From Sporolactobacillus nakayamae (GTDB lineage Bacteria > Bacillota > Bacilli > Bacillales > Sporolactobacillaceae), in NCBI RefSeq assembly GCF_900113325.1, contig NZ_FOOY01000006.1, forward strand, positions 113,399-177,398: a DNA stretch of 64,000 bases, read 5' to 3'. A program made the position numbers and the translations under genes. The notes beneath the pieces are model-generated. The model saw only the letters and a list, made by a program, of their open reading frames with translations. It searched no databases and was not told the DNA's origin. Positions 1 through 12,086 of this stretch are shown here, one piece after another (positions within the stretch are counted from its first letter, which is position 1; every line of letters begins with the position of its first letter).

Positions 1-212
1 ATCGGGCGAAGAAAACCAAAGCCCTCAGTTGGAATAATCTCAAGAACACCTTCCATAAGTGATAAGCCGTCTTTTTCCGCCTGTTTTTTTAAAATCGAGA
101 AAATCAATTCTCTTTTGTTCAATTTACTATAGTAGGATACTTTAAACTCTTTTGCATGCTCATATAATTCTTTAAGTTTCATATTTTCTAACTCTGCTAA
201 TGTAATCGGCAT
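1..212 (-). CDS. rho: Transcription termination factor Rho, N-terminal part (runs off window)
   Basis: The minus-strand frame begins with ATG at 212 and stays open to the window edge. It starts MPITLAELENMKLKELYEHA and continues into ILKKQAEKDG and EGFGFLRP. This is the Rho N-terminal helical domain leading into the cold-shock-like RNA-binding domain, where EGFGFLR is characteristic. Rho is the hexameric RNA helicase that terminates unstructured transcripts. Only about 70 residues are in the window, so the motor domain is not seen. Its place downstream of murAB matches B. subtilis, where rho follows murAB and ywjI; ywjI (glpX-like) is absent here. The upstream SD (GGTGTGAG) is weak. Confidence 0.9.
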   Translation of the reverse strand, partial: MPITLAELENMKLKELYEHAKEFKVSYYSKLNKRELIFSILKKQAEKDGLSLMEGVLEIIPTEGFGFLRP

Positions 213-733
213 TCTCACACCACACTTTTTAAATTTATCATCAAATACATAAAGCCAGAAACTAATTCGGCTTTATATTTTTACCTTCTTCACATCTGAA
301 ATTCGGAAAAGACATAGAACTGTGCTAGTTGAGAGGAGGGGAGGAATTAAGTTGAAAGAGCAAGCCACGAACAGCTGGGCAAATTTAAATTCTTCACGAG
401 CATAAGCACAGTCTCTTCAGATCATAGATATCATTCAAAAAAAGCCAAACGCAATTTTTTTCTCACCGTTATAATTTTTTATAAATCACATTATCCCATT
501 AATATCATATTATACCCTTTTAATCAACCATTAGTCCCGTATTTTCAACGGATCAAGTTAGAAAATTTAGTTTCATCGAGCTTCTGATGGTAAAACAGCC
601 GTTGCTACGGCCAGGATGGCCCAGATTCCAGATCCGGTGAACCGCAGAATGTGCTGGTTTCGATAGTGTTCCTTTTTTGCGAATCACGTACACCGTTTCT
701 TTGAATTCAGAATTTTGCGTTTTGTTAATGATG
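213..733. other. Non-coding region between murAB and rho (rho leader)
   Basis: About 520 bases without a convincing gene. The short frames here lack SD sequences and recognisable domains. The stretch is AT-rich and presumably carries the rho promoter and a long rho 5' leader. A short inverted repeat (AAAGCC / GGCTTT) lies near 250-275. Rho leaders are autoregulated in several bacteria, but nothing specific can be proven here. Confidence 0.4.
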
Positions 734-780
734 TAAAAAAGGATCTGCACGAAAACACACATGGTTTCTATGCAAATCCT
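734..780 (-). terminator. Rho-independent terminator of murAB
   Basis: Immediately downstream of the murAB stop on the minus strand, GGATTTGCA pairs with TGCAGATCC (9 bp, one G-U) around a loop of about 21 nt and is followed by six T residues. Confidence 0.8.
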
Positions 781-783
781 GAC

Positions 784-2079
784 TTATTCTTGCTCCTTAA
801 GACTTTCTCTAGCTTCATCCTCGAGCATGCGCTCGCGCCAGATGTTGGCACCGATAGCTCGCAGCTTCTCCATGATATGATCATAGCCGCGATCAATATG
901 CTCAACACCAACAATTTCTGTAATGCCTTTTGCCATTAATCCGGCAATGACTAGTGATGCTCCCGCTCTTAAATCAGTGGCTCGAACCTTCGCACCCTCA
1001 AGGCGTGTCGGTCCGCTCAAAATTGCTGAGCGACCTTCAACTTTCACATTCGCCCCCATGCGCCTTAATTCATCAATATGTTTAAAGCGCGCGCCATAAA
1101 TGGTGTCCGTGATAATACTCGTGCCTTCCGCTTGCGTCATTAAACTTGTCAACGGTTGCTGGAGATCTGTTGGAAATCCCGGATAAACCAACGTTTTCAC
1201 ATCTGCGCTTATCAGGCGCTTATTGCTTCTCGAGACAAGAATTTGATCCTCGCCTACCTGCACATCGGCGCCCATTTCACGAAGTTTCGCAGTTAGTGAT
1301 TCCACATGCTGAGGGATCACATTGTCAATCAGCAAACGATCGGCTCCGGCCGCTCCGATAATCATGTATGTGCCGACTTCGATCCGGTCGGGAATAATCA
1401 TATGTCTGCATCCATGGAGCTGCTTCACGCCTTCAATGCGAATGACATCTGTTCCCGCTCCTTTAATCTTGGCGCCCATACTCGTCAATAGTGTCGCTAC
1501 ATCAATAATTTCCGGTTCTTTCGCCGCGTTCTCAATGACAGTCTGCCCTTCGGCTTTAACAGCCGCAAGCATGATATTAATTGTCGCGCCAACGCTGACG
1601 ACGTCAAGATAGATCCTCGCCCCGCGCAAAGAATCCGCACGTAAATAAATCGCTCCGCGTTCATTCGTCACTTTTGCCCCAAGCGCCTCAAATCCTTTGA
1701 TGTGCTGGTCGATGGGACGCGGACCAAGATTGCACCCACCGGGGAGACCAATCACGGCTTTATGAAATCTGCCGAGCATCGCGCCCATTAAATAGTAGGA
1801 AGCACGCAATCGTTTCACTGAACCATTCGGAAGCGGCATGTCCACCATCTTTCTCGGGTCAACAACAAATGTATGGTCGTCAAAAGAAACAGTTCCGCCA
1901 ATTTCACGTAGTAGCTTGCATAGTGTGCGCACATCTGAAATATCGGGAAGCTGGTCAATGGTAACAGGTGAATCAGCAAGAATGGTGGCCGGAATCAGCG
2001 CGACCGCACTGTTTTTCGCTCCGCTTATTTGAACGGTGCCATTTAAACGTGTGCCGCCTTCAATTAGTAATTTATCCAT
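784..2079 (-). CDS. murAB: UDP-N-acetylglucosamine 1-carboxyvinyltransferase (MurA, second paralogue type)
   Basis: 431 residues, the usual MurA length. The enzyme transfers enolpyruvate from PEP to UDP-GlcNAc, the first committed step of peptidoglycan synthesis, in the cytoplasm. The N-terminal AKNSA motif holds the conserved Lys at about position 22, and the active-site loop [10 protein letters not shown] carries the catalytic, fosfomycin-sensitive Cys at about position 116. The arrangement spo0F-murAB-rho identifies it as the MurAB/MurZ paralogue rather than the murAA copy of the atp region. In B. subtilis fbaA and ywjH lie between spo0F and murAB; here only about 240 non-coding bases do. 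Function is certain; the paralogue name rests on context. Confidence 0.95.
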   Translation of the reverse strand: MDKLLIEGGTRLNGTVQISGAKNSAVALIPATILADSPVTIDQLPDISDVRTLCKLLREIGGTVSFDDHTFVVDPRKMVDMPLPNGSVKRLRASYYLMGAMLGRFHKAVIGLPGGCNLGPRPIDQHIKGFEALGAKVTNERGAIYLRADSLRGARIYLDVVSVGATINIMLAAVKAEGQTVIENAAKEPEIIDVATLLTSMGAKIKGAGTDVIRIEGVKQLHGCRHMIIPDRIEVGTYMIIGAAGADRLLIDNVIPQHVESLTAKLREMGADVQVGEDQILVSRSNKRLISADVKTLVYPGFPTDLQQPLTSLMTQAEGTSIITDTIYGARFKHIDELRRMGANVKVEGRSAILSGPTRLEGAKVRATDLRAGASLVIAGLMAKGITEIVGVEHIDRGYDHIMEKLRAIGANIWRERMLEDEARESLKEQE

Positions 2080-2320
2080 GGTCAGAATACTTCCTTTTCC
2101 TTTTACATCAAATTATCAAGCGCTTTTCTAAGAACACTCATACATGAAACCAGGCAGGCAAAACCATTATATGTACAAAATTAACACTATGCTCTCGTTT
2201 TCATAAAATTACTGAGCATTTATAGGTCCTGCCGACAACTAGAAGACTCTTTCAGCATTATAGCATAAACCTGTAAATCATGTGTGTACGGACTCGTCCC
2301 GCTATAGAAAACCCGATTAA

Positions 2321-2725
2321 TTATTTTGCGCACTGCGGGCATTCTTTCTCAACTGCGGCAATGAGTTCCTGAAGATCAAAAGGTTTTGAAAAATGCGCGA
2401 TTGCGCCATCACGCAATGCTTCCTTAACGAGCGTATTCTCGCCATAAGCTGTCATAATCATCACTTTCAGATTCGGTTTCATTTGCTTCATATGGTGCAA
2501 TATTTCCATACCGCTCATTTTAGGAATTTTCATATCAAGCAGGACGAGCTTTGGGTCCTCTTCTTTGAGAAATTTCAGTGCCTGATCACCGCTGCCCGCC
2601 GTCAAAATGGGGTAACCTTCTTTTTTAAAAACCTCTTTCAGCAATAGTCGAATACCTGCCTGATCGTCAACAATCATAATTTTGTTTGCCTTTGTTGCGG
2701 TGCACACCAAATTCTGTTTTACCAT
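2321..2725 (-). CDS. spo0F: Sporulation phosphorelay response regulator Spo0F
   Basis: Single-domain receiver of 134 residues with no output domain. The acidic pair DD at about 20-21, phospho-acceptor Asp at about 64 (VLLDMKIP), Thr at about 92 (MTAYGE) and Lys at about 114 (FSKPFD) are all present. Spo0F receives phosphate from sporulation histidine kinases and hands it to Spo0B on the way to Spo0A. The stretch DDQAGIRLLLKEVFKKEGY is close to B. subtilis Spo0F. About ten extra residues precede the domain; the ATG at 2725 has a GAGGG upstream, and a shorter start cannot be excluded. It lies between pyrG and murAB as in Bacillus. Confidence 0.93.
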   Translation of the reverse strand: MVKQNLVCTATKANKIMIVDDQAGIRLLLKEVFKKEGYPILTAGSGDQALKFLKEEDPKLVLLDMKIPKMSGMEILHHMKQMKPNLKVMIMTAYGENTLVKEALRDGAIAHFSKPFDLQELIAAVEKECPQCAK

Positions 2726-2845
2726 TAGATTGCCCTCTTTCGTTCATTCTTTGCAACGCGCTCTGTGCTGGTTCAGATTTATCTTCACATATATCACTTC
2801 TTTATCGAACGTGATTTCCCTCTTTTAAATTATTAGAAAAAAAGC

Positions 2846-2893
2846 AAAAACCGGCAGGTCGATTCATAAATCAATCGGTCTGCCGGTTTTCTC
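2846..2893 (-). terminator. Terminator downstream of pyrG
   Basis: AAAACCGGCAG / CTGCCGGTTTT inverted repeat followed on the minus strand by a T-rich tract. It closes the pyrG transcript and separates it from spo0F. Confidence 0.85.
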
Positions 2894-2930
2894 ATACAGT
2901 TATACACTGGTAAGAAGGTATTAAAATTTA

Positions 2931-4776
<1,846 letters not shown>

Positions 4777-4901
4777 GAGTACGTTACAGGAAAAAAGCAC
4801 CTGCATGATTCGATGAAATGAGATTGGGTTGTACTCCATTCCATTGACTCTGTATTCTAGCTTATTTGCGATGCAAAAGGCACGTCCGTACGATCGCAAG
4901 C

Positions 4902-5357
4902 TTATTCTTCATCATCATCAATAATCGCGTTACGCTTAATTCTTTTCACATCATCATCTTCAAAATCATCATCGTTGTCATCGTCTGTATCATTGTCTTC
5001 ATCTAAATTTTCTTCTTCTTCATCTTCGTCATAATCATCAAATCCATCATCCGCTACCTTATGCTTCTCATGATGGCTGTCCCCGAGTGTTTTAGCGATA
5101 TCATCCTCGCGTTGTTCCAGCGGGTACCAGTTGCGCAGCGCCCAGAGGTTATGACCAACGCTCAGAAAACGTCCGTCAAGAATCAACGTTGTATAAAGAC
5201 GAGCCAGTGATTCGCCGCCATCAGCCTCAACTTCGCCGTCTTTATAAACCATGTCGGTCAGTTCATAGAAAGTTTTCGGTTCTTTCGACTGGGACAATAT
5301 ATCATAGAATTGGTCAACCTTCGCTTTTTCAACCACGTGTTCTGTCAATGGAAACAT
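4902..5357 (-). CDS. rpoE: RNA polymerase delta subunit
   Basis: About 151 residues with the two-part build of delta. A folded N-terminal winged-helix-like (HARE-HTH) domain occupies roughly residues 1-85 and ends with LYTTLILDGRFLSVG and LWALRNWYPLEQ, very like B. subtilis delta. An acidic, low-complexity tail of Asp and Glu follows. Delta binds RNA polymerase and speeds recycling by displacing nucleic acids. The gene lies upstream of pyrG as in Bacillus. The start is uncertain: ATG at 5357 abuts an AAAGG, whereas a TTG at 5348 has better spacing to it. Confidence 0.92.
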   Translation of the reverse strand: MFPLTEHVVEKAKVDQFYDILSQSKEPKTFYELTDMVYKDGEVEADGGESLARLYTTLILDGRFLSVGHNLWALRNWYPLEQREDDIAKTLGDSHHEKHKVADDGFDDYDEDEEEENLDEDNDTDDDNDDDFEDDDVKRIKRNAIIDDDEE

Positions 5358-5668
5358 CCTTTCCCTTTATCATACCTTATCAAGGCTTTAACATCCGCCC
5401 TGCAGTAGGTTTTTCTAACGCAAGACTTCTGAATGCTGAAAAAAATCCGCAAACCGCTTATCCAAAAATCTATTTGGACGTCCGTCACGGAAGTACGCAC
5501 ACTGAGACTCATTGTAAGGTTATACAATAAATACAATAATCCGTTCATGAATTAAAATCAAGTCTAGTCAAAAAAATTCTCAGTAAAACAACGATACAAC
5601 GATAAATTTGGGATATATTAAATGATAACCGGCGCAAATTATACGCCTAGTTGATCGGAGGAACGATG

Positions 5669-6883
5669 ATGCACCCATTCGTCCAACTACTCATCATTTT
5701 TTTTGCACTCACCATTCTCTTTTTTGCCTTGGTCCTGTTCGACATTCGCGCGGGATTAAAATTGAAACGGCCCTTAATTGCCGAGCGCAATCCAATAACC
5801 GGACTTAACAATTTCCGCTATTACACAAATGGTCATGCGCTCTTCGAAGAAATGAAGCGAACCATCAGCAATGCCAAGTATCATATTCATCTTTCCTTTT
5901 TTATCTTTATCGCAGACGATGTAGGGGAAGAATGGATCAACCTCTTAAAAAGAAAAGCGGCAGACGGCGTCGAAGTCCGATTGCTTGTCGACGCCCTTAG
6001 CAGTTTCGCACTAAGAAAAAAAAGAGCAGAACTCGTTAAAGCAGGCGTTCAGCTTGCTTTCTCAGGAAAACCAACTTTTCCATTCACCTTTTATTACCTA
6101 AACCATCGCAACCATAGAAAGATGATGATTATCGATGGAAAAATCGGCTATTTCGGAGGCTACAATGTCAGTCGTGACTATATCGGCCGCAACCCGAAAA
6201 TGGGACCATGGCATGACAACCATTTAAAAATCGAAGGCGAGAGCGTTCCCGAACTTCAGCGTTTGTTCCTTGAAGACTGGAAAAAAGCAACCCACGCAGA
6301 TCTTCTCAAGAACGGTACCTATTTCCCAGCGGTTGCTAAAGGGCCATCACCTCTGACACTGATTGGAACGGACGGCAAACAGCTTGAAACCTGCTTTGTT
6401 GATAAATTGAGCAGTGCCCAGACATCCATCGTGATCGGATCCCCTTATTTTGTACCAAGCAAGCGACTCATGGACGTGCTCGTCAACCGCGTGGAGCACG
6501 GAGTTAAGTTGAGCATTCTCTTACCAATGAAAAAGGACCACGCGCTTGTTCAACCGGCTTCATATCAATACCTTGAACCGCTCTTGAAAAAAGGTGCCGA
6601 GCTTTTCCATTTTTACCAAGGATTTTATCATTCGAAGGTTTTCATTATTGACCGCAGACTATGTTATCTTGGTACGGCAAATTTTGATCAGCGCAGTCTG
6701 TTTTGGAACGATGAGCTATCAGGATTCATTGAGGATCCTGAACTCGTCCACCAAGCACTGGTACAGTTGAAAAAGGAAATGAAGGACAAATCCGTCTCCA
6801 TTTCTTACGACCAATTGGCCCGTCGCTCACCTTGGGCTAAATTGAAAACCAAAGTGTGTGCGTGGTTCAGCTACTTTCTTTAA
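5669..6883 (+). CDS. cls: Phospholipase D family cardiolipin synthase (YwjE/ClsB-like)
   Basis: About 404 residues starting at ATG 5669 (or 5666) behind GGAGG. One N-terminal membrane helix (about residues 1-25) is followed by two PLD half-sites. The first HKD motif reads HRKMMIIDGKIGYFGG and the second HSKVFIIDRRLCYLGTANFD. This pairing is typical of cardiolipin synthases, which join two phosphatidylglycerol molecules at the membrane. The protein is shorter than the 480-500 residue ClsA type, which has two N-terminal helices, and agrees in size with B. subtilis YwjE. It is divergent from rpoE and ends at a terminator shared with argS. Confidence 0.85.
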   Translation: MHPFVQLLIIFFALTILFFALVLFDIRAGLKLKRPLIAERNPITGLNNFRYYTNGHALFEEMKRTISNAKYHIHLSFFIFIADDVGEEWINLLKRKAADGVEVRLLVDALSSFALRKKRAELVKAGVQLAFSGKPTFPFTFYYLNHRNHRKMMIIDGKIGYFGGYNVSRDYIGRNPKMGPWHDNHLKIEGESVPELQRLFLEDWKKATHADLLKNGTYFPAVAKGPSPLTLIGTDGKQLETCFVDKLSSAQTSIVIGSPYFVPSKRLMDVLVNRVEHGVKLSILLPMKKDHALVQPASYQYLEPLLKKGAELFHFYQGFYHSKVFIIDRRLCYLGTANFDQRSLFWNDELSGFIEDPELVHQALVQLKKEMKDKSVSISYDQLARRSPWAKLKTKVCAWFSYFL

Positions 6884-6903
6884 ACAAATGCTCTGCATAC
6901 AAA

Positions 6904-6937
6904 ACAGCCTCCTGATAAGGATTGGAGGCTGTTTTTA
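6904..6937. terminator. Bidirectional terminator between cls and argS
   Basis: ACAGCCTCC / GGAGGCTGT inverted repeat with a T run on the plus side. It lies between the converging cls and argS genes and may serve both. Confidence 0.8.
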
Positions 6938-6955
6938 CTTAATCCATTCTTTTGT

Positions 6956-8626
6956 TCACATTTTTTCTGGTGCGTTAACACCGATCAGTTCCATTCCGTT
7001 TTTAAGCGTAATACGAACAGCTTTCATTAGAGCGACTCTCGCCTTGCTAAGCAGCACATTAGTTTCGTCGAGCACTTTTTCAGCGTTGTAGAAACTGTGC
7101 AGGCAAGCTGCTAGGTCATACAAATAGTTCGGAATGTGCTGGATGGCCAACTTCTCCGCGCTGTCCGCGACAACTGCAGGAAAATCGCCCAGCTTCTTCA
7201 GCAAATCAATTTCCTTATCTCCGGTGAGCAGATTCAGGTCAAGTTCCTCGACGTTATCATGTTCAAAAGCCTCCGCCCGTTTCAGCATGCTGGTGATTCG
7301 TGCATACGCGTATTGAACATAGTATACCGGGTTTTCATTCGAATGCGAAATCGCCAGATCCAAGTCAAAATCAAGGTGGCTGTCCGAGCTGCGCATAGCG
7401 AAGAAATAACGCGCAGCATCAACACCTACATCCTCCATCAACTCGCGCATCGTGACCGCTTTGCCTGTACGCTTGCTCATCTTGACCTTCTCGCCATCCT
7501 TGAATAAGTTAACCAGCTGAATGATCTGTACCGTTAATTGGTCAGGATTGTAACCAAGCGATTGAATCGCCGCTTTCAGTCTCGGCACATAACCATGGTG
7601 ATCCGCGCCAAGCACGTCAATCAACTGTTCGAACCCGCGATCAAGCTTGTTTTTGTGGTACGCGATATCCGGCGTGAAGTATGTGTAACTGCCATCCGAC
7701 TTAACAAGCACTCGATCCTTGTCATCACCGTATTCAGAGGTCTTCAGCCACAACGCTCCGTCTTTTTCATAAACTTCGCCTTTATTTTTAAGATACTCAA
7801 GAACAGGCTCAATCTTATTATCCTCATAAAGAGAACGTTCGGAGAACCAGTTGTCAAAATGGACACGAAAGTCTCCAAGATCTTTTTTGATTCCGCGCAT
7901 GAGGTGCTCAACACCAAAATTCCGGAAGAAGCGGCTTCGTTCTTCTGCCGGTTTCGCCGACAGAGCATCACCATATTCATCAACCAGCCGCTTCGCCAGT
8001 TCAATGATATCTTTGCCATGATAGCCATTTTCCGGAATCTCCGCACTCTGCCCTAATTGCTGAAGATAACGTGCTTCCAATGAAATCGCCAAATTGGCAA
8101 TCTGATTTCCGCCATCGTTGATGTAATATTCCGGTACGGCATGGTAGCCGGCCTTGTTCAACAGCTTGCACAAAGCATCACCGACCGCCGCGCCTCGTCC
8201 GTGGCCAAGGTGAAGACTGCCGGTTGGATTGGCAGAAACAAATTCGACGAGGACCTTTTTCCCGGCGCCACTGTTTGAAGCACCGTAAGAATCGCCTGCC
8301 TCGATAATTGTCGGAATCAAATTCGTTAAATATTGATTATCTAGGAAAAAGTTGATGAATCCGGGTCCCGCAATCTCGATCTTGCGAATATGACCTTTCT
8401 CCTTGTCGAAGCTCGCAATCAACTCTTCAGCGATCTTCCTCGGTGCCTTTTTGGCAATTCTTGCGAGCTGCATCGCCATATTGGCTGCAAAGTCGCCGTG
8501 CGACTTGTCTTTCGGCGCTTCAAGTACTACATCCGGCACTTGCTCCGGGGCGGCAAGACCCGCCTTGATCACCGCCTCTACAATCTCTTCCTTTAATTGA
8601 TTCTTGACTTGCTCAACGATCGTCAT
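6956..8626 (-). CDS. argS: Arginyl-tRNA synthetase
   Basis: 556 residues from the ATG at 8626, which has GGAGG nine bases upstream; an in-frame extension upstream is not needed. It is a class I synthetase. The HIGH signature appears as HLGHGRG within [13 protein letters not shown], the KMSK signature is [12 protein letters not shown], and the C-terminal DALR anticodon-binding domain follows. It charges tRNA-Arg with arginine using ATP. ywiB lies 91 bases upstream in the same direction, as in B. subtilis, and the two may be co-transcribed. Confidence 0.97.
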   Translation of the reverse strand: MTIVEQVKNQLKEEIVEAVIKAGLAAPEQVPDVVLEAPKDKSHGDFAANMAMQLARIAKKAPRKIAEELIASFDKEKGHIRKIEIAGPGFINFFLDNQYLTNLIPTIIEAGDSYGASNSGAGKKVLVEFVSANPTGSLHLGHGRGAAVGDALCKLLNKAGYHAVPEYYINDGGNQIANLAISLEARYLQQLGQSAEIPENGYHGKDIIELAKRLVDEYGDALSAKPAEERSRFFRNFGVEHLMRGIKKDLGDFRVHFDNWFSERSLYEDNKIEPVLEYLKNKGEVYEKDGALWLKTSEYGDDKDRVLVKSDGSYTYFTPDIAYHKNKLDRGFEQLIDVLGADHHGYVPRLKAAIQSLGYNPDQLTVQIIQLVNLFKDGEKVKMSKRTGKAVTMRELMEDVGVDAARYFFAMRSSDSHLDFDLDLAISHSNENPVYYVQYAYARITSMLKRAEAFEHDNVEELDLNLLTGDKEIDLLKKLGDFPAVVADSAEKLAIQHIPNYLYDLAACLHSFYNAEKVLDETNVLLSKARVALMKAVRITLKNGMELIGVNAPEKM

Positions 8627-8717
8627 CTTATATAACCTCCAAAATTGCGTCTGGCGCATATCTCGCATTGTATTCTATGTGGTATCATTTCCGGAAACCG
8701 CTATTCTCAGCTTGGCT

Positions 8718-9146
8718 TTAACCGATCTTATAGCGGTAATCAAGCATCACTTTGCCCACCGATTGACCCGCAACGCTTAAGTCGTAGACAAGTCGCACCA
8801 CCCCTGAATCATCTGAGGTATCGCTATCAATAATCTCGGTGGTCGCCTTCGTTTCCATATGACCGATTTGCGTGCCGTAAGTGCCGGTCATTGTCTGTCC
8901 GATCATGAGCGGCTGCCTCATTGGAGAAGCGCCCTTGCGTATAATAAGCGCTTCTTTGCCGCTGACTCGAATCGTGTAATCGGCAGGTCCGACATCTGCA
9001 ATTTCAGCGCTAAAAACAAGATACAGACTTGATCCGCTTCTACCGACCCTCCCCTGAAGAACGGCAGTCGTCTTCTGCTGCTGCCTAGACTGCCCAGGAT
9101 CACAGATTCGGCTTATAAAAACGATTTCAGCATCACGTGTCTTCAT
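8718..9146 (-). CDS. ywiB: DUF1934 beta-barrel protein YwiB
   Basis: 142 residues, the same size as B. subtilis YwiB. The sequence alternates beta-strand-like segments (YTIRVSGKEALIIRKG, VRLVYDLSVAGQSVGKVMLDYRY) consistent with the calycin-like DUF1934 fold. There is no signal peptide. It precedes argS on the same strand, the conserved arrangement in Bacillales. An SD (GAAGG) lies seven bases before ATG 9146. Biochemical function is unknown. Confidence 0.85.
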   Translation of the reverse strand: MKTRDAEIVFISRICDPGQSRQQQKTTAVLQGRVGRSGSSLYLVFSAEIADVGPADYTIRVSGKEALIIRKGASPMRQPLMIGQTMTGTYGTQIGHMETKATTEIIDSDTSDDSGVVRLVYDLSVAGQSVGKVMLDYRYKIG

Positions 9147-9397
9147 TCAGCAGCCTTCTTTCGTAACCGCATGTGTTCATACTTATACTACTATAAAAGA
9201 TTGACTATCTCTGGGCAAGGTTAACCCGGCTATTTTTCCAAGGATTCTATTTTTTTCTCGTATTTATACCTTAATTCGCCTTTTTCGATTCGCAAGGTTT
9301 AGAAAACGGCGGTTTCATCCATAATGAATGGTAAAAACAAAGACACACACGGGGCTGTCATGGCTGCCTGTTTTTCGGATTGAGGGGGTGCTGATCC

Positions 9398-11440
9398 ATG
9401 CGTTTCGACATGAGGATCCGAAAAAGGAAGAACGTAATCACGCGATGGAGCGTCCGCATCGCCGCATTGTTTCCTATACTGCTGCTGCTCTGCGTTGCCA
9501 TACTTCTCTTGTCGGCAAAGATTGCCGGACCGATGGATATTCCGGCATCACGTCCCGCCGTTATCTATGACAACAGCGGCAAGTTCATTGGAAAATGGGA
9601 TACGACCAACAGACAATGGGTAAGCAGTGACAACATGGCGCCTTCGATCAAACTGGCGACGCTTGCCATCGAAGATCGCCGCTTCTTCCACCACCATGGA
9701 TTTGATTTTCAGCGAATCGCTCAGTCCGCCTTTGTCGATATGCGCAGCTTAAGCAAAGCTCAGGGCGCAAGCACAATCACGATGCAGTATGCGAAAAACC
9801 TGTTTTTATCCAACGACAAAACATGGTTGCGCAAATTCTCCGAAATGTTCTACACTGTTCGCCTTGAAATGAATGAATCGAAAAAAGAGATTCTTGAAGG
9901 CTACTTAAATACAATCTATTACGGGCATGGCGCATACGGAGTTGAAGCCGCCGCACATGTGTATTTCAACAAGCGCGCAGAAAATCTTAGTCTTGCTCAA
10001 TCCAGCATGCTGGCCGGAATTCCAAATGGCCCCAGCCTTTATTCGCCTTTTCTAAACTACGATTTGGCTAAAAAGCGGCAAAAGGTTGTTTTGAACACGA
10101 TGGTAAAAAGCGGCTATCTCACAAAAAAGCGAGCTGAAATCGCATACCATTCGCCGCTTCAGCTGGTACGCACGGACAAAAAAGAAGCAGAGATAGCGCC
10201 TTATTTTCAAGACGTAGTTAGGCACGAACTGACGGAGCGTCTGCACATCAGCCAAAAAGAATTGGCCACCGGCGGGCTCAAGGTCTACACAACGCTCGAT
10301 AACGAAACACAAGAAACGGCAGAATTTTGGATCAAGCATACCATACCGGATTCATCAAAAATTCAAACAGCGCTGGTTGCTTTGGATCCGAAAACCGGTG
10401 GTGTCGTAGCGATGGTCGGAGGTCGTGACTATCAAAGCAGTTCCTATAACCGGGCAGTAAGCGCAAAGCGCGCGCCGGGTTCTGCGTTTAAACCGTTTCT
10501 TTATTATGCGGCTCTACGGAATGGCTTCACACCGGCGACTCGTTTAAAGAGCGCGCCAACGGCATTCACCTTTGACAACGGCCATTCCGACTACGCGCCG
10601 AACAATTTCGGCGGCTATTATGCAGACAAACCGATTACCATGGCGCAAGCGCTTGCCCTGTCCGATAATATTTTTGCCGTAAAGACACATTTAGCAATTG
10701 GCATGCAGCACTTAGTCCAAGCTGCCCGCCAAGCCGGAATCTCGAGCGCGCTTGCGCCGATTCCCTCTCTGGCTTTAGGCTCAAAGCCGGTAAGCGTTCT
10801 TGAGCTCACCCGCGGCTACGCGACCTTCGCCAATGAGGGCGCGCGTGTTCACCCGGCGCTTATTACACGCGTGACTGATCATGCAGGACGAACGCTTTAT
10901 GAATGGGCGCCAAAGAAAAAGCAAGTGCTGAATCGCCAAACATCCTACGTTCTCTCTCAGATGATGACCGGTATCTTTGATAAACGGCTGAATGGATACA
11001 CGCGGGTGACGGGTAGTCCGGTAGCAGGATTGCTGACGCACAAAGTCGCCGCAAAAACCGGATCGACATCAGCAGACAGTTGGATGGCAGGATTCACGCC
11101 TGATTTGGTCGCCTCGGTCTGGGTCGGCTATGACAAAGGCGAAACCATCAGTACATATCCGGACACCGGCTATGCGAAAACAATTTGGAGTCATTTTATG
11201 GAATCAGCGCTCGAAGGAACACCAAAAAATGCATTCAAACCGCCTAAAGGCGTCGTTAGCGTCAGTATTGACCCGAAGAGCGGCCTTCGCGCTGGCAAAG
11301 GATGCACCGGACGACCCACTTATTTTGTAAAAGGAACTGAACCGACCGCGTATTGCGGTCAATCGAAAGCCGAAAAAGCCATCAAAAAGAAAAAGAAGCC
11401 GCGCAGCATGTTTGACCGCCTGTTCCATTGGTGGAAATAG
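9398..11440 (+). CDS. pbpG: Class A penicillin-binding protein (glycosyltransferase/transpeptidase)
   Basis: 680 residues: a short basic N-terminus, one membrane helix at about 18-42, a GT51 domain and a transpeptidase domain. The GT51 domain shows EDRRFFHHHGFD with the catalytic Glu, GASTITMQYAKN, and KEILEGYLNTIYYGHGAYG. The transpeptidase has SxxK as SAFK (Ser about 362, PGSAFKPF), SxN as SDN (ALSDNIFAVK) and KTG in AAKTGSTSADSW. It polymerises and crosslinks peptidoglycan outside the membrane. Position next to ywiB/ywhD matches B. subtilis pbpG (ywhE), a sporulation-associated PBP. GAGGGGGT lies eight bases before ATG 9398. A strong terminator follows. Confidence 0.92.
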   Translation: MRFDMRIRKRKNVITRWSVRIAALFPILLLLCVAILLLSAKIAGPMDIPASRPAVIYDNSGKFIGKWDTTNRQWVSSDNMAPSIKLATLAIEDRRFFHHHGFDFQRIAQSAFVDMRSLSKAQGASTITMQYAKNLFLSNDKTWLRKFSEMFYTVRLEMNESKKEILEGYLNTIYYGHGAYGVEAAAHVYFNKRAENLSLAQSSMLAGIPNGPSLYSPFLNYDLAKKRQKVVLNTMVKSGYLTKKRAEIAYHSPLQLVRTDKKEAEIAPYFQDVVRHELTERLHISQKELATGGLKVYTTLDNETQETAEFWIKHTIPDSSKIQTALVALDPKTGGVVAMVGGRDYQSSSYNRAVSAKRAPGSAFKPFLYYAALRNGFTPATRLKSAPTAFTFDNGHSDYAPNNFGGYYADKPITMAQALALSDNIFAVKTHLAIGMQHLVQAARQAGISSALAPIPSLALGSKPVSVLELTRGYATFANEGARVHPALITRVTDHAGRTLYEWAPKKKQVLNRQTSYVLSQMMTGIFDKRLNGYTRVTGSPVAGLLTHKVAAKTGSTSADSWMAGFTPDLVASVWVGYDKGETISTYPDTGYAKTIWSHFMESALEGTPKNAFKPPKGVVSVSIDPKSGLRAGKGCTGRPTYFVKGTEPTAYCGQSKAEKAIKKKKKPRSMFDRLFHWWK

Positions 11441-11474
11441 CAACGGTGTGAACTAGCCCGCTTTTGAGCTCACT

Positions 11475-11528
11475 AAAAAGCAACAGGAACTTCCGATATA
11501 AAATTCGGAAAAGTTCTGTTGCTTTTTT
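11475..11528 (+). terminator. Terminator of pbpG
   Basis: Long stem AAAAAGCAACAGGAACTTCC pairing with the complementary arm ending GTTGCTTTTTT, with a T run on the plus strand. Confidence 0.9.
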
Positions 11529-11625
11529 GAATGCAGATTAAAAGTTCTATTTTGAGGTCATTTTATTTCTCAATCACGATGTTCTTCTCTTATACTTAGA
11601 TCACCGAGCAAAAAAGAGGGGATCT

Positions 11626-12075
11626 ATGATGATTAGTTTATTTTTAATTGGCGGATTGATTGCCGGCGGTATTATTCCTGTACAGACCTCTATTAATTCC
11701 AGACTAGGCGTTGAAGTCGGGTCGCCCTTCATGGCTTCGTTTCTGTCATTTTTTACCGGAACACTGACTCTGGTTATCCTATCTCTGGTTATTGATCATA
11801 AACTCACCTTCGCTCCGGATAGTTTCCACAATAACCCGTGGTGGATCTGGATCGGTGGCGCGCTCGGGGTTTTCTACCTGACCTCGAACATTCTGCTGCT
11901 TCCTCAACTAGGTGCAGCGCTGACCGTTGTAATCACACTTATCGGTCAAATGATCATGGCCATTGCAATTGATCAGTTCGGCTGGTTCAACGTGCCCATT
12001 CATGAACTGAACATTCCGCGCCTGATCGGGATTGTCTGCATGCTCGGCGGCGTTTTTTTGATCAAGAACTATTAA
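11626..12075 (+). CDS. YdcZ/DUF606 family small membrane transporter, first of a pair
   Basis: 149 residues with five probable membrane helices and almost no soluble part. It belongs to the DUF606 (YdcZ) branch of the drug/metabolite transporter superfamily; the segment IPVQTSINSRLG near the N-terminus and GQMIMAIAIDQFGWF are typical. Two tandem ATGs occur at 11626 and 11629 behind GAGGGG. The stop is 11 bases before the next gene, which encodes a similar protein, so the two probably form a heterodimer. Substrate is unknown. Confidence 0.8.
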   Translation: MMISLFLIGGLIAGGIIPVQTSINSRLGVEVGSPFMASFLSFFTGTLTLVILSLVIDHKLTFAPDSFHNNPWWIWIGGALGVFYLTSNILLLPQLGAALTVVITLIGQMIMAIAIDQFGWFNVPIHELNIPRLIGIVCMLGGVFLIKNY

Positions 12076-12086
12076 GGAGAACCATT

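Noticed and set aside
2811..2820. Possible 0A box (TATCGAA) upstream of spo0F
   Set aside because: One mismatch in a seven-base motif is too weak to claim.
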